A stretch of DNA of 64,000 nucleotides from an uncultured Bacteroidales bacterium (GTDB lineage Bacteria > Bacteroidota > Bacteroidia > Bacteroidales > UBA932): the NCBI GenBank assembly GCA_949297365.1, contig CASFSL010000040.1, positions 124,001 through 188,000 on the forward strand, in the 5' to 3' direction. Below the pieces are notes generated by a model that had not been told where the DNA came from, ran no database searches, and saw only the letters and a program-made list of their open reading frames with translations. A program made the position numbers and the translations under genes. Positions 1 through 11,379 of the stretch are shown one piece after another (the stretch's first letter is position 1; each line of letters starts with the position of its first letter).

Positions 1-1
1 C

Positions 2-2185
<2,184 letters not shown>

Positions 2186-2204
2186 TACTCACCCTATAAC
2201 ACCC

Positions 2205-2249
2205 AAGAGGATGACTGTGCTTATACAATAACCAGTCATCCTCTTTTTT
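2205..2249 (+). terminator. Rho-independent terminator of rpoC
   Basis: A perfect 13-bp stem (AAGAGGATGACTG at 2205-2217 pairing with 2233-2245) with a 15-nt loop runs into a T-tract ending at 2249. It begins 20 bases after the rpoC stop and ends the rpo operon. Confidence 0.9.
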
Positions 2250-2266
2250 CATTAACAAACATCAAT

Positions 2267-3949
2267 ATGAGAACCATCCTGAGACTTATCTTACGCACGG
2301 CCACGGCCCTGAGCGCATTGTGCTCTTACGCCACTCCCTCCTGGAGAGATTCACTGGTATCACAGTTGGGATACTACAGCCGTACCGGAAGACACGACTC
2401 CGTAATAGCCGTCTCCCATCAGGGAATACGGACTGCCCTGGAACGGGGAGACACACTTGCGGCCCTGTATTCCGAGATCTTCACAGCGCAGTCCTACCTG
2501 TTCATGGATCTGGCCGACTCGGTCAAATACTATGCGGACAGAGTTGCCCGTTACCGGGACTCCGGATACGATGATCCCAGACTCTGGCTCATATTCAACA
2601 ATGTCATGGGAAGCTGGTCATTACGGGTCAGTATGGACTACTCTGAGGCATATCAATACTTCTCAGAGGGCGTCGTACTGGCCGAGGCCAGTTCAGACAC
2701 GGCCAGTATGATATCCATGCTTCTCAACATCATGGACATATACTACTACCGAGGCAGCGCGGACGGTATGAGCTATGCGGAAAGAGCCTGGAGACTGGCG
2801 CAGAATACCGATACAGACAGCTTCGGCTACTACAGATGCGTTGCCGACATAGGCATGGCCAAGATGCTGCTGCTGTCCGGTAACACTGACTCTGCATCCG
2901 CATACCTGGACGAAGCCCTGAAAACAGCCGAGAGCAGCAACTCCGCATCGCAGTACGCGCAGATATATCTGCTGAAAGCCGGCATAAGTGTTCTGCGACA
3001 AGATGACACACGCGCTGAGGAATACTACAATAAGGCCATAAGTCACATTGCATTCTCCGACTACACCACTCACATTCAGCTGCTGCTGCACTACGGAGAG
3101 TTCCTGGAGCGGCACGGACGCAATGCCCAGGCGATGCAGATGTACATCTCGGCACTGGAAGTATCCGAAAGGAGCAAGAGCATTGAACTCAAACACCTCG
3201 TTCTGGGGAAAGCCGCAGACCTGGCCTACCGCCTTGGGAAGAAAAGCGAGGCCCTGGAATACTACCGCATGGCCCGGCTGCAGACAGACAGTCTGGTCGG
3301 ACTCAGAAACAACGAGTTCAGCAAGCTGCTGTTCATGAATCAGGATATCCGGCATTCGCAGGATATGCTGGCAAAGGAGCTGGACAGACAGAAAGCTTAT
3401 GAATACCTGAAGTTATCCACACTGACCGTCATCCTGGTCCTTGCCGTGGCAGCGATGCTTATAATCCTGTATATCCGGCAAAAGAGGATGTACAGGACTC
3501 TCGTGGAACAGCACCGCACCAATATGCAGCGGCTGGATATGAGACTGGAGGAAAGCGACAGCGGGACGGATGGAGACGACAGACACCTGTTCCGTCAGAT
3601 AGAACAACTTATGAGAGAAGAGAAATTCTACCTCAACAAGGATATCTCCCTGGACTCTCTGGCCAGAAGACTCGGCACGAACCGGACTTACTGCTCCAAT
3701 GCCATCAACACCTGCGCCGGCATGAACTTCTACCGCTACATCGATGTCTTCAGGATTGAGGAGGCCACCAGACGTCTCGTCCAGGGAGGGAAACGAGTCA
3801 TGCTCAAGGAACTGGCCCAGGATCTGGGCTACAATTCCCTGACAGTGTTCTCAAAGGCATTCGTAAGGGAAGTCGGCTGCCCTCCCTCCGTTTACCGCAA
3901 CAATGTCAGCACCCGTCCTACGGAACAGCTTGACATCAGGAGCGTCTAA
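2267..3949 (+). CDS. Membrane-anchored TPR / AraC-type transcriptional regulator
   Basis: The protein has 560 residues. It starts with an export signal (about residues 1-22) and continues with a long all-helical stretch of TPR-like repeats (about 30-360; for example the YYNKAISH and EALEYYRMARLQ segments). One transmembrane helix follows at about 383-403 (TVILVLAVAAMLIILYI), then a short coiled linker. An AraC-family helix-turn-helix domain closes it (about 450-545: LDSLARRLGTNRTYCSNAIN, then LKELAQDLGYNSLTVFSKAF). Proteins of this layout are common in Bacteroidetes and are thought to sense something in the periplasm and bind DNA on the cytoplasmic side. The ligand and targets cannot be read here. 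The gene stands alone after the rpoC terminator and its stop overlaps that of the opposing 3946-4644 gene by 4 bp. Nearness to the SusC block is suggestive but no regulatory link is visible. Confidence 0.8.
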   Translation: MRTILRLILRTATALSALCSYATPSWRDSLVSQLGYYSRTGRHDSVIAVSHQGIRTALERGDTLAALYSEIFTAQSYLFMDLADSVKYYADRVARYRDSGYDDPRLWLIFNNVMGSWSLRVSMDYSEAYQYFSEGVVLAEASSDTASMISMLLNIMDIYYYRGSADGMSYAERAWRLAQNTDTDSFGYYRCVADIGMAKMLLLSGNTDSASAYLDEALKTAESSNSASQYAQIYLLKAGISVLRQDDTRAEEYYNKAISHIAFSDYTTHIQLLLHYGEFLERHGRNAQAMQMYISALEVSERSKSIELKHLVLGKAADLAYRLGKKSEALEYYRMARLQTDSLVGLRNNEFSKLLFMNQDIRHSQDMLAKELDRQKAYEYLKLSTLTVILVLAVAAMLIILYIRQKRMYRTLVEQHRTNMQRLDMRLEESDSGTDGDDRHLFRQIEQLMREEKFYLNKDISLDSLARRLGTNRTYCSNAINTCAGMNFYRYIDVFRIEEATRRLVQGGKRVMLKELAQDLGYNSLTVFSKAFVREVGCPPSVYRNNVSTRPTEQLDIRSV

Positions 3950-4644
3950 TCCGACACGCACAAACCGAACAAGGCAATCAGATCAGACTGGCTGCCGAAA
4001 TTAACCTTGTTCTCCTTGACATATGCTTTAATCTCCTTTTTCTTATCCGGGAAAAGTCTGTTGAATGAGGATATTTTGACCGGATAAACCTTATCATCTA
4101 CGTCCACAAGAACAAAGTCCCTCTCGTACTTGTAGATATAGTCTTTTTCTGTATCCAGGTTCCTGGAAGGATCCAGCCTCCGCACATTACTGGTCACCGC
4201 CGTCGATGTCGGAGGAAGCGAGGAATATCCCGCATCAGCATCCTTCTCATCAAGTTCCAGGCGCAAACGCTGGGCGAGCTGCCTGCCGTCATCATCCGAA
4301 AGCACCTTGACGACACTGTTGTTGACTATCCGGTAAACCGTATCATTGCATACAAGGTTACGGACCTGATTCGGATTGGAAAGCACCAGTGTGTCAGATG
4401 TCTTATCATCTATATAAAGGATAAAATTATCCAGAAGACGGATATTAAGGCACCCCACGGAGAATCTGCCGTTATTGTAGTTAAGCGTCGCATCGGCGAA
4501 ATCCGAGAATACATAAACCACGTCCTTGGGCAGTTTATTGACTACGTTATCCCTTGCAGAAACTGTGATTGAGCCACTCTTTACCTGGGCTGAAAGCGGC
4601 ATTGCCGATACCGCCAATAACATTACTAGAAAAAACCTTTTCAT
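3946..4644 (-). CDS. Secreted protein of unknown function
   Basis: The protein has 232 residues and a clear cleavable signal peptide (MKRFFLVMLLAVSAMPLSAQ), so it is probably periplasmic or surface-exposed. The mature part is acidic and mixed, with a short-strand region (VVYVFSDFADATLNYNNG and following) and a lysine-rich C-terminal helix (DKKKEIKAYVKENK). I do not recognise a family. It is transcribed convergently with the TPR/AraC regulator, overlapping it by 4 bp. About 110 bases separate it from the terminator of SusC locus 1, and it does not belong to that operon. Codon use looks like the neighbours, so there is no sign of recent transfer. Confidence 0.65.
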   Translation of the reverse strand: MKRFFLVMLLAVSAMPLSAQVKSGSITVSARDNVVNKLPKDVVYVFSDFADATLNYNNGRFSVGCLNIRLLDNFILYIDDKTSDTLVLSNPNQVRNLVCNDTVYRIVNNSVVKVLSDDDGRQLAQRLRLELDEKDADAGYSSLPPTSTAVTSNVRRLDPSRNLDTEKDYIYKYERDFVLVDVDDKVYPVKISSFNRLFPDKKKEIKAYVKENKVNFGSQSDLIALFGLCVSD

Positions 4645-4704
4645 AACATACTCTGTCTTTACCTCAAAAGTACGGATTTTTTTGAAAAAAACACACTATT
4701 TCAT

Positions 4705-4736
4705 AAAAAAAGAGGGCAACCCGCAGGTCACCCTCT
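4705..4736 (-). terminator. Terminator of SusC locus 1 operon
   Basis: AGAGGG at 4711-4716 pairs with CCCTCT at 4731-4736, with an inner CC/GG pairing. On the minus strand the stem is followed by a T-tract (plus-strand A-run 4705-4710). It lies just after the lipoprotein gene that ends at 4758. Confidence 0.8.
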
Positions 4737-4757
4737 GATTATCAATAACACTAGTAG

Positions 4758-5630
4758 TTATCTTACTCTACCACCCTGTCCTCCAGGAGAAAGAATACTT
4801 GCAATCATGTAATACCCTTCCTCGTTAACATAGCCGGCGAAGAAACCTGATGTCGCGATAAATTCGTTGTCGTTCAGGAATACAAGTTCCACTGATGTGG
4901 CCCCGATAATATTAGTGCCATCATACTGGAAGATGTTCCACTCATAACCATCGGATGCAACATATGTATTCGCAGAATTGATAACCAGCCTGTTGATGAA
5001 GCGCTCAGCAGTGAATTCCTGAGGATTCTCTCCTGTGCCTGTGACACTGATACCATAAACAAGAGGATCTTCAGTAGTTGAAATCATAATTTGACCGTCG
5101 ATAGCCACCATTCCCTGATCACCGGCATCATATTCCCCATATGTCTGGAAAATACCGTCCATACGGTACTGCTCCACAGACTTGAAAGTGTAGGTCATGG
5201 TCGTATTGTCCCCAAGGTTGTCACCGACCAGCCGCACCTCAATTGAAAGTTCGTCTATCGCACGGTAATCCGGAAGACGGACCTCAAAATAGGAGCAAGT
5301 GTCACTGTTTTCTCCTGAGTTGGGACCTACGTATATCTCCTTGCTGGTAAAGATCAGAGTAGAGTCATCCTTACATTTATAAGGATTGCCGTTGATGTCC
5401 GTACCGGTGCTGCTGAGCAGTTCAATACCTACCTTTGTCGCAGTATTGCTGCTTTCAATCTGATGAACAGGCAGATAGAAATAAGAATCCTCAATGGCGA
5501 ATGTCTCGGCAGGAAGGAGTTCCACTTTTGTATTACCTGTCTCAGGCGTAAACTTGTCCTCCGTGCAGGAAGAAAGTACCGCAAGAAGGGCCAGTGTCAA
5601 TATTGAATATCTAATCTGTTTCATTTTCAT
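4758..5630 (-). CDS. Surface lipoprotein, third gene of SusC locus 1
   Basis: The protein has 290 residues with a lipoprotein signal peptide (lipobox LLAVLSSC, Cys about 22), followed by beta-rich sequence without known catalytic motifs. It sits 11 bases after susD1, where SusE/SusF-like or other ligand-binding surface lipoproteins are found in Sus-type operons. Its start (CTEDKFTPETGNTKVELLP) resembles the equivalents in loci 2 and 3 (CYERQFTPTLGSTPVEFV and CYKRQFEPTFGNTTVEFV), so the three are homologous, but this copy is the most diverged. The function as an accessory binding protein is inferred from position only. Confidence 0.7.
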   Translation of the reverse strand: MKMKQIRYSILTLALLAVLSSCTEDKFTPETGNTKVELLPAETFAIEDSYFYLPVHQIESSNTATKVGIELLSSTGTDINGNPYKCKDDSTLIFTSKEIYVGPNSGENSDTCSYFEVRLPDYRAIDELSIEVRLVGDNLGDNTTMTYTFKSVEQYRMDGIFQTYGEYDAGDQGMVAIDGQIMISTTEDPLVYGISVTGTGENPQEFTAERFINRLVINSANTYVASDGYEWNIFQYDGTNIIGATSVELVFLNDNEFIATSGFFAGYVNEEGYYMIASILSPGGQGGRVR

Positions 5631-5641
5631 TGATTTAACTG

Positions 5642-7165
5642 TTAATAACCAGGATTCTGAGCTCCGATATTGGGATTGGTGTCCATCTCGGCCTTGGGAA
5701 TAGGCCAGGTGAATCTGGGGTTGCTTGCCGCGAAAGTCTCAGTCATAGAAGAATGGTCATACATGATAAGAGAATTCTGAGGCGAAGTCCTCACTACCGG
5801 ATCCCCCCATCTCTTGAGGTCCCAGAGACGGAAGCCCTCGCCGATAAGCTCACGGACGCGCTCATTCTTGATCTCGGTCATGACATCCGTACCGCTGTAG
5901 CTATAGCCTGGTACACGGGCACTTCTGAGCGTCAGCAGATAGTTGACAGCATCTCCTTCACTGCCGCCCATGGCATAGGCCTCGGCAAGATTGAGATAAA
6001 CCTCGGCTATACGGAAAGGCTTCGGCTTATGCAGATAATTCGAACGCGGCAGACTCATACCTGAAGGGAAGAGCGCGGGATTGCCGGGGAATTTCTCAAA
6101 GAGATATACCTGAGCACTGCCGGTAGGCTCATTGGCTGTTCTCTGCGCGAAGAACTGGTCAAAACGGAAGTCTCCCTCCAAGGCACAGCATGTGGCTATG
6201 GTACCGCTTGAAGGAATGAATCCGGGCTGATACTGCTTGACAGCCACATTGTACGATATGTACATAATGTCGTAAGATGACGGAAGTTCGTTGGACTTAT
6301 TGGAGGCGTCACACATCATGATGCACTCCTGACCGGAGTCTGATGCCCACATACTTTTAAAATTGGCAGCTGTAGTCACCAAGGCATATTTGCCGCCGTC
6401 AACCAGAGGCTTCGCGTATTTTATAACGTTATCGTAATCCTTCATGTTGAGATATACCCTTGACCTGAATGCAGACACCGCATCAGCCGTGAGCCAAATG
6501 CATCCCACCTCACCAGGTGTGGTGATATACTCCTCCGCCAGATCCAGGTCGGCGTTGATGTGCTCGTATGTGGCGGCCAGAGTCCCTCTATTGGGATAAG
6601 TGCTCTTGTCCGCCGTAGGGTTGAACACTGTCACATAAGGTATGCCTGTATCGGGGTTGCCGGCAGTGCTTGCGTCATAAGCCGGGCAGAACCTGATGGC
6701 CAGCTCATAGTGGTAATAGGCGCGGAAGAAGTAGGCTTCGCCCAGGTATATCTTCAGGAGTTCAAGATCATCAGCTGAGAATGACTCCGAAGGATTCTCA
6801 AGCACCTCGAGAATATTCTCGATGAAGAAGTTCGCATTGGCTATGACACCGTAGCAACTGCCCCAGACACCTTCGACACCGCCCTCGCTGACGTTGAAGT
6901 CCCAACGGAAGAAGTAACCGTAGTTGTTGCCGTATCCGGATGTGGGCTGGAAAAGGTCGCTCTGAACTTCTGAATTGGACACAAAACCGCCGGCCACCGC
7001 CCCGCGGAAGTTGGCATACAGTCCTCTTCTTAGGTTCTGGGCATCCTGAATCGATGTCAGGGCGTCATCAGCATCAATGGCTCCGGGCTGACGGAGATCC
7101 ATCGTACAGCTGAACAGTCCAGCTGCCGCTGACAGTATAAAGGCTGCTTTTAATATCTTTTTCAT
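5642..7165 (-). CDS. susD: SusD/RagB-family outer-membrane lipoprotein, locus 1
   Basis: The protein has 507 residues and is the lid lipoprotein that captures ligand for the SusC channel. It has a lipoprotein signal (AAAGLFSC, Cys20). The SusD-like N-terminal region (LRRGLYANFRGAVAGGF; GEAYFFRAYYHYELAIRF) is followed by the RagB/SusD C-terminal signature (ERVRELIGEGFRLWDLKRWG, then TWPIPKAEMDTNPN). It is 16 bases downstream of susC1, with the same intergenic sequence as in locus 2. It is closely related to SusD2 and less so to SusD3. Because susC1 has no promoter in the present orientation, this gene is probably silent too. The substrate is not deducible, as no hydrolase or other enzyme gene is attached. 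Confidence 0.93.
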   Translation of the reverse strand: MKKILKAAFILSAAAGLFSCTMDLRQPGAIDADDALTSIQDAQNLRRGLYANFRGAVAGGFVSNSEVQSDLFQPTSGYGNNYGYFFRWDFNVSEGGVEGVWGSCYGVIANANFFIENILEVLENPSESFSADDLELLKIYLGEAYFFRAYYHYELAIRFCPAYDASTAGNPDTGIPYVTVFNPTADKSTYPNRGTLAATYEHINADLDLAEEYITTPGEVGCIWLTADAVSAFRSRVYLNMKDYDNVIKYAKPLVDGGKYALVTTAANFKSMWASDSGQECIMMCDASNKSNELPSSYDIMYISYNVAVKQYQPGFIPSSGTIATCCALEGDFRFDQFFAQRTANEPTGSAQVYLFEKFPGNPALFPSGMSLPRSNYLHKPKPFRIAEVYLNLAEAYAMGGSEGDAVNYLLTLRSARVPGYSYSGTDVMTEIKNERVRELIGEGFRLWDLKRWGDPVVRTSPQNSLIMYDHSSMTETFAASNPRFTWPIPKAEMDTNPNIGAQNPGY

Positions 7166-7181
7166 GTTCTTTCTGTATTAA

Positions 7182-10136
7182 TTAAAATGTTAATTCCACT
7201 CCTATGCTGAATTCCCTTGTATTGGGATATACTCCCATCTGAATATTGGAGTCAACCTCAGGGTCATATCCGGAGTACTGAGTGATGGTGAACAGGTTTC
7301 TGGCTATAGCGTAGATTCTGGCGCCGGCGAGGAAGCCTGTCTTGTCCATCCAGTGCTGAGGGAAGCTGTAACCGATCTGGAGATTCTTCAGACGCAGGAA
7401 CGAGGCGTTCTCCAGGTAACTGTCGTCAAACTGTCTGGTAGATTCCAGTGAAGGTATATCGGTCTGCTGTCCGGGATGTGTCCAGATGTTCAACATGTCG
7501 GTCGTCATATTGTAGAGCGGGAAGTCCACAGGGTTGGTGAGGAACCACTTGTCGTTGTTGAGAATCCAGTTGCCGGCCACCCATGTGAAGTCGGCTCCTA
7601 CGTACAGTCCTTTCCACTGGAAGTTCAGCTGGATACCGCCGGCCCACGGAGCATATCTCTGCTTGCCGGTCATCACCTGATTTTCCTCCGAGTAGACCTT
7701 GGTCTTGTTTCCGTTCTTGTCATACCACATCTGCATACCGTCACGGGGATCGACTCCTGCCGAACGCACAAAGTAGTATTCGCCCCATGCGTGTCCTACT
7801 TCCATACGCAGACCGGTGTTGGCCAGAGTATAATAGTCTACACCGTCGAAGAGACTGGCAATCCTGTTCTGGTTGTAGTTGAAGTTGGCCTTGATGTTGA
7901 AGTAGATGTCCCTGGTCTGGATAACGTCAAAGCTCAGGTCTACGTCCACACCGCGGTTGTACATGTCAGCGATATTACCCGCACCGGATGCGTATCCTGT
8001 CGTATAGGAATACGGGATATCCATGAGCATGTCGCGGGTCATCTTGTTGTAGAACTCTACGCTTATTCCGAAGAAATTCCACAGACGTGCAGTGACACCG
8101 ATGTTGAGAGTCTCGACAGTCTCCCATGTCAGGTCGGGATTAGGAGGAGTACCGACACCCCATGCCAGTCCGCCATTGTTGTATCGGGAACCGTAAGCAC
8201 CGACTGTACCATAACTCAGGTAATTGCTGATTCCGGAGTTACCTGTGGTACCGTAGCTGGCCTTCAGACGCAGGTCCTGAATCCAGGACACTCCCTGCAT
8301 CCACTCCTCGCGCTTGATGTCCCACATCGCACCTACTGAGTAGAAATTGGCGTACTTCTTATTCACTCCGAACAGGGAGGAGCCGTCCAGACGCCATGAT
8401 GCATCGATGAAATACTTCGAATCATAGTCGTATGACACGCGGGCAAAATATGAGTTGTAGTTTACCTCGGATTTCCCCCAAGAAGGCATTATCGCCTCAG
8501 TACCATACTGAAGGTAAGGCTGACGAAGGTCGCTCTGTCCCTCAGAGGATGCTGAGAAACTCTCATCGTCCGTAATAATCGCCTCCTGTCCCAGGAGAAC
8601 CGCGAAGTTGTTCCTTTCAGCCACTGTGAACCTGTACTCTGCCGTATTGGTGAAAGTCAGCCTGTAGTAACGTTCGAAAGCCTCAGAAGCACTGGGCAGA
8701 GAGCCTGTGAAAGGCCACTCGTCATCAGCGACAGGAAGAGCTTTCTGAGATGCACGCCAGTCATAGGCCTCAACACTCTGCTGAGCACGGAGAGTCAGTC
8801 CCTTGATGGGAGTAATCTGCTGATAAGTGCTGGCGTTAAGCCTTGCTATCGTATATGTAATGGGCTGAATATCGGAGACATGATATGCATTCCACTGCTG
8901 CACGGGATCAAAATACTTCAACTCATCACTATAGTCCACATAGGAATTGCCGGCATCATCCGTCTTAATGGCATAGGGTGACAGCCATGCAGGGAGGTTG
9001 TTGGATGCGAACATGATGTTACCGAAAGAGTTCGCTCCGTTTGAGCTGCCCATATAAGGAGTGGTCTGATACTCCTGATACGACAGACCGATGTTCATAC
9101 CCATCCTCAGCCAGTCGCTGACTTTTGTGTTGACATTGGTACGGATGTTGTATCTGCTCAGGTTGGAGTCAAAAGCGATACCTTCCTGGTCGAATACCCC
9201 GAGGGAGATATAGTAGTCAGTCCTCTCAGATGCTCCGGACACAGATGCGTCCAGGCTCCAGATAGGAGCAGCCTCCTTAAAGAAGTAGTCAACCCAATTG
9301 GTGTTTATACCCAGATTCTGGGACATAGCCTGATACTCAGTCATCTGGAAATCGGGATTTATCATGGTCTGGAACTCAAACCACTGATCCGCATTCATCA
9401 GGTTCATTCTGTGATTGGTCATCTGCGACACACCGTACTGGGCCCTGAGGGACACCACGGGCTTCTCTCCTACAGCACCTTTCTTGGTGGTGATGTAGAT
9501 GACACCGTTGGCGGCACGGGAACCGTAGATGGCAGTTGAGGAAGCGTCCTTCATGACCACGATGCTCTCGATATCGTTGCTGTTCAAAGACGAGAATACA
9601 TCGGCGGATACAGGAGAACCGTCCAGAATGAACAGAGGTGTCGTGCTGGCGTTTATGGAACTTACACCGCGCAGACGCATGGTCGCTGTCTCCGAAGGCT
9701 CACCTGATGATGTGAACACCTGAAGTCCGGACACCTGACCCTGGAGAGCATCCGCCGCGTTGGCCGTAGGCCTGTTGGCTATCACCTTCTTGTTCACGGT
9801 CGAGGCGGAACCCACGACTGAGGAGATCTTCCTGGCGGAACCGTAGCCCACGACGATAACGTCATCGAGCATCTCGGCCTCGATCTCCATTGAAACGTCC
9901 ACCGTAGTTCTGCCGTTAACGGGTATCTCCTGGGTGGTGTAGCCCATGAAGCGTACTTCGAGAACTCCGTCTGACGGTACCTGGATGGAATACACACCCA
10001 TCGCGTCAGTCATGACCCAGCGGGCAGCATCGCCCTGCACCAGGATGGTCGCACCGGCTATGCCCTCACCTGTCGAAGCATCAGTAACAGTACCCGTCAC
10101 CGTGATGTCCTGCGCAAAAACCGCAGTCGTTGCCAC
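7182..10136 (-). CDS. susC: SusC/RagA TonB-dependent transporter, locus 1 (headless, silent orientation)
   Basis: This is an outer-membrane TonB-dependent channel of about 984 residues. It has an N-terminal carboxypeptidase-regulatory-like domain (DITVTGTVTDASTGEGIAGA), a plug (ISSVVGSASTVNKK, then SSTAIYGSRAANGVIYITTK) and a 22-strand-type barrel ending in LTF. The usable start is missing: the nominal GTG at 10136 lies inside the recombination site, and only the tail of a signal peptide (LLVATTAVFAQ) remains in frame. Upstream is the 3' end of the recombinase gene, not a promoter. Joining site 1 to site 2 would restore MKKIRLFLTGLLLVATTAVFAQ, a normal signal peptide. I therefore read this as the stored, unexpressed cassette of an inversion system. 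A low-level product from recombinase read-through with the GTG start is possible but would not be exported well. Confidence 0.93.
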   Translation of the reverse strand: MATTAVFAQDITVTGTVTDASTGEGIAGATILVQGDAARWVMTDAMGVYSIQVPSDGVLEVRFMGYTTQEIPVNGRTTVDVSMEIEAEMLDDVIVVGYGSARKISSVVGSASTVNKKVIANRPTANAADALQGQVSGLQVFTSSGEPSETATMRLRGVSSINASTTPLFILDGSPVSADVFSSLNSNDIESIVVMKDASSTAIYGSRAANGVIYITTKKGAVGEKPVVSLRAQYGVSQMTNHRMNLMNADQWFEFQTMINPDFQMTEYQAMSQNLGINTNWVDYFFKEAAPIWSLDASVSGASERTDYYISLGVFDQEGIAFDSNLSRYNIRTNVNTKVSDWLRMGMNIGLSYQEYQTTPYMGSSNGANSFGNIMFASNNLPAWLSPYAIKTDDAGNSYVDYSDELKYFDPVQQWNAYHVSDIQPITYTIARLNASTYQQITPIKGLTLRAQQSVEAYDWRASQKALPVADDEWPFTGSLPSASEAFERYYRLTFTNTAEYRFTVAERNNFAVLLGQEAIITDDESFSASSEGQSDLRQPYLQYGTEAIMPSWGKSEVNYNSYFARVSYDYDSKYFIDASWRLDGSSLFGVNKKYANFYSVGAMWDIKREEWMQGVSWIQDLRLKASYGTTGNSGISNYLSYGTVGAYGSRYNNGGLAWGVGTPPNPDLTWETVETLNIGVTARLWNFFGISVEFYNKMTRDMLMDIPYSYTTGYASGAGNIADMYNRGVDVDLSFDVIQTRDIYFNIKANFNYNQNRIASLFDGVDYYTLANTGLRMEVGHAWGEYYFVRSAGVDPRDGMQMWYDKNGNKTKVYSEENQVMTGKQRYAPWAGGIQLNFQWKGLYVGADFTWVAGNWILNNDKWFLTNPVDFPLYNMTTDMLNIWTHPGQQTDIPSLESTRQFDDSYLENASFLRLKNLQIGYSFPQHWMDKTGFLAGARIYAIARNLFTITQYSGYDPEVDSNIQMGVYPNTREFSIGVELTF

Positions 10137-10143
10137 GAGTAAC
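10129..10143 (-). repeat. Inversion site 1 (silent, susC1)
   Basis: On the minus strand this reads GTTACTCGTGGCAAC: 5-bp inverted arms (GTTAC/GCAAC, one mismatch) around the spacer TCGTG. It lies in the signal-peptide codons of susC1 and is in opposite orientation to site 2 at 11505. Similarity to the active copy begins at this point and continues into the gene; upstream the sequences differ. Confidence 0.8.
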
Positions 10144-10159
10144 GTAGCAGGCGTATTGA

Positions 10160-11200
10160 TTATACACCGATAACGTTTTTAATTATTCCCTTTATCTCGT
10201 CTTCGTTGCTTTGACACAAGTACCTCTTAAATGACTCCTCGCTGGAATGACCGCTGATACTGCGTATCTGTCCGGTACTCAGCTTGCCTCCCAGGTAAAG
10301 ATTAGTGATGAAGCTCCGGCGCGCCGTGTGGGAGGATACCAGCTCGTATTTCGGCTTCGATACTTTTATCTTCACGCCTCCTTTCCTACAGTACACCGTC
10401 GTAAGAGCATCTATCCCCGCCATGCGGCACAACTGCTTGATCTTCGAATTCATCACAGAAACAGACACTTTTGGAGTCCGTCCGCCCCAATGTTCAATAA
10501 TGTCAAGAAGCCGCTTGTCCAGAACCGGGACGATAACGGTACGGTCCGTCTTCTTCTGTATCATCCGCAATGCCTTATACGCAATCCCGTCTATTGTTAT
10601 CTCCTCCATCTCGTCCATTGAGATGCCGGAATAATCCGAGAACCGCTGCCCTGTCCAGCACCCTATCAGAAACACGTCCCTGACTTTCTGCAAAGAAGAC
10701 GGTGACTCTGTCAGATCAAGAGCGGCCAGCCCCGATATCTCATCCTCCGTCAGATATACCTTTTTGAATACAGACGAAGCTCTGTGAGTCACAAACCCCT
10801 TGCTGTTCTGAATATTATTGTCCGAGACGCCCTCTTCCAGCGCACTGTTCATGACAGCCTTGATCAACGTCATATATTGGTATTTTGTACTGTCCATATA
10901 ACGGCGCGAATCGCAGAACTCCATAAAGCGTGAATATGTCTCCATTGAGATCTCCGAAATTCTGATGCCGTCACACCCTATAAACTCCTCAAAATCCGGC
11001 CAGAGCCGCAATATCTTTTTATAATTGGCAATACTGTTGTGCGCATAGGCATTACCTTTATATAAATAAGCACTGTACTCCATGTCTGCTATTTTTTTTC
11101 CGATATACGCAATAAATATGTCACTGGCTTTCTTATGCCTGCTGTATGACATGGAAAATCTGATTGAAACTCCGAGAATGTTTTTACAAAATCTAAACAT
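10160..11200 (-). CDS. Tyrosine recombinase (putative SusC-locus invertase)
   Basis: This is a phage-integrase-family recombinase of 346 residues. An N-terminal SAM-like DNA-binding domain (about 25-130) is followed by the catalytic domain (about 145-335). The active-site residues are all visible: R186 (WTGQRFSDY), the beta-hairpin lysine around 216-217 (IQKKTDR), H291 and R294 (SHTARRSF), H318 (ISGHSSEES) and the nucleophile Y327 (FKRYL). It lies between two divergent susC genes and its stop codon is 17 bases from inversion site 1, which makes it the obvious candidate to act on the three sites. No excisionase, phage or conjugation genes are nearby, so it looks like a resident invertase rather than the integrase of an element. 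Start ATG at 11200 fits a short leader; an internal Met at residue 17 is an alternative. Confidence 0.93.
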   Translation of the reverse strand: MFRFCKNILGVSIRFSMSYSRHKKASDIFIAYIGKKIADMEYSAYLYKGNAYAHNSIANYKKILRLWPDFEEFIGCDGIRISEISMETYSRFMEFCDSRRYMDSTKYQYMTLIKAVMNSALEEGVSDNNIQNSKGFVTHRASSVFKKVYLTEDEISGLAALDLTESPSSLQKVRDVFLIGCWTGQRFSDYSGISMDEMEEITIDGIAYKALRMIQKKTDRTVIVPVLDKRLLDIIEHWGGRTPKVSVSVMNSKIKQLCRMAGIDALTTVYCRKGGVKIKVSKPKYELVSSHTARRSFITNLYLGGKLSTGQIRSISGHSSEESFKRYLCQSNEDEIKGIIKNVIGV

Positions 11201-11218
11201 ATTTTAAAAATTTAGGGT

Positions 11219-11250
11219 TAAAGTTTACATCATCTATTGCTTTTTACAAA
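11219..11250 (-). promoter_or_regulatory. Candidate recombinase promoter
   Basis: On the minus strand TTTG (plus-strand 11247-11250) is followed after about 19 bases by TAAACTTTA (11219-11227), an imperfect match to TAnnTTTG. Transcription would start a few bases before the ATG at 11200. It overlaps the rightward susC promoter, so the two may compete. Confidence 0.4.
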
Positions 11251-11267
11251 AAAAAAAATCACTTTTG
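11236..11267 (+). promoter_or_regulatory. Invertible promoter driving the expressed susC
   Basis: ATTG at 11236-11239 and CACTTTTG at 11260-11267 are spaced by 20 bases, close to the Bacteroides consensus TTTG-N19-21-TAnnTTTG (one mismatch in each element). It is the only promoter I see that could serve the three susC operons. It lies inside invertible segment A, followed by an unusually long leader of about 200 nt. Confidence 0.6.
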
Positions 11268-11344
11268 CAGTTTAGATAACTGACCTTTGAAATGCTTATA
11301 GGCAACATAAATATCGAAAACAAGCTGACAACAACATACGTTTT

Positions 11345-11379
11345 CCTAATTGTAGGAGGTCCTTGCGCTAAGCACAAGG
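11345..11379 (+). promoter_or_regulatory. Hairpins in the susC leader
   Basis: Two adjacent hairpins lie in the AT-rich leader: CCTA-ATTG-TAGG (11345-11356) and CCTTG...CAAGG (11361-11379, with an inner GC/GC pairing). They could stabilise or regulate the mRNA shared by all three operons. No known riboswitch class is recognised and there is no T-tract after them. Confidence 0.35.

Noticed and set aside
10160..11200. Recombinase as integrase of a prophage or conjugative element
   Set aside because: No phage, mobilisation or excision genes and no attachment-site duplication next to a tRNA; it sits symmetrically between headless and headed susC genes with matching inverted sites.
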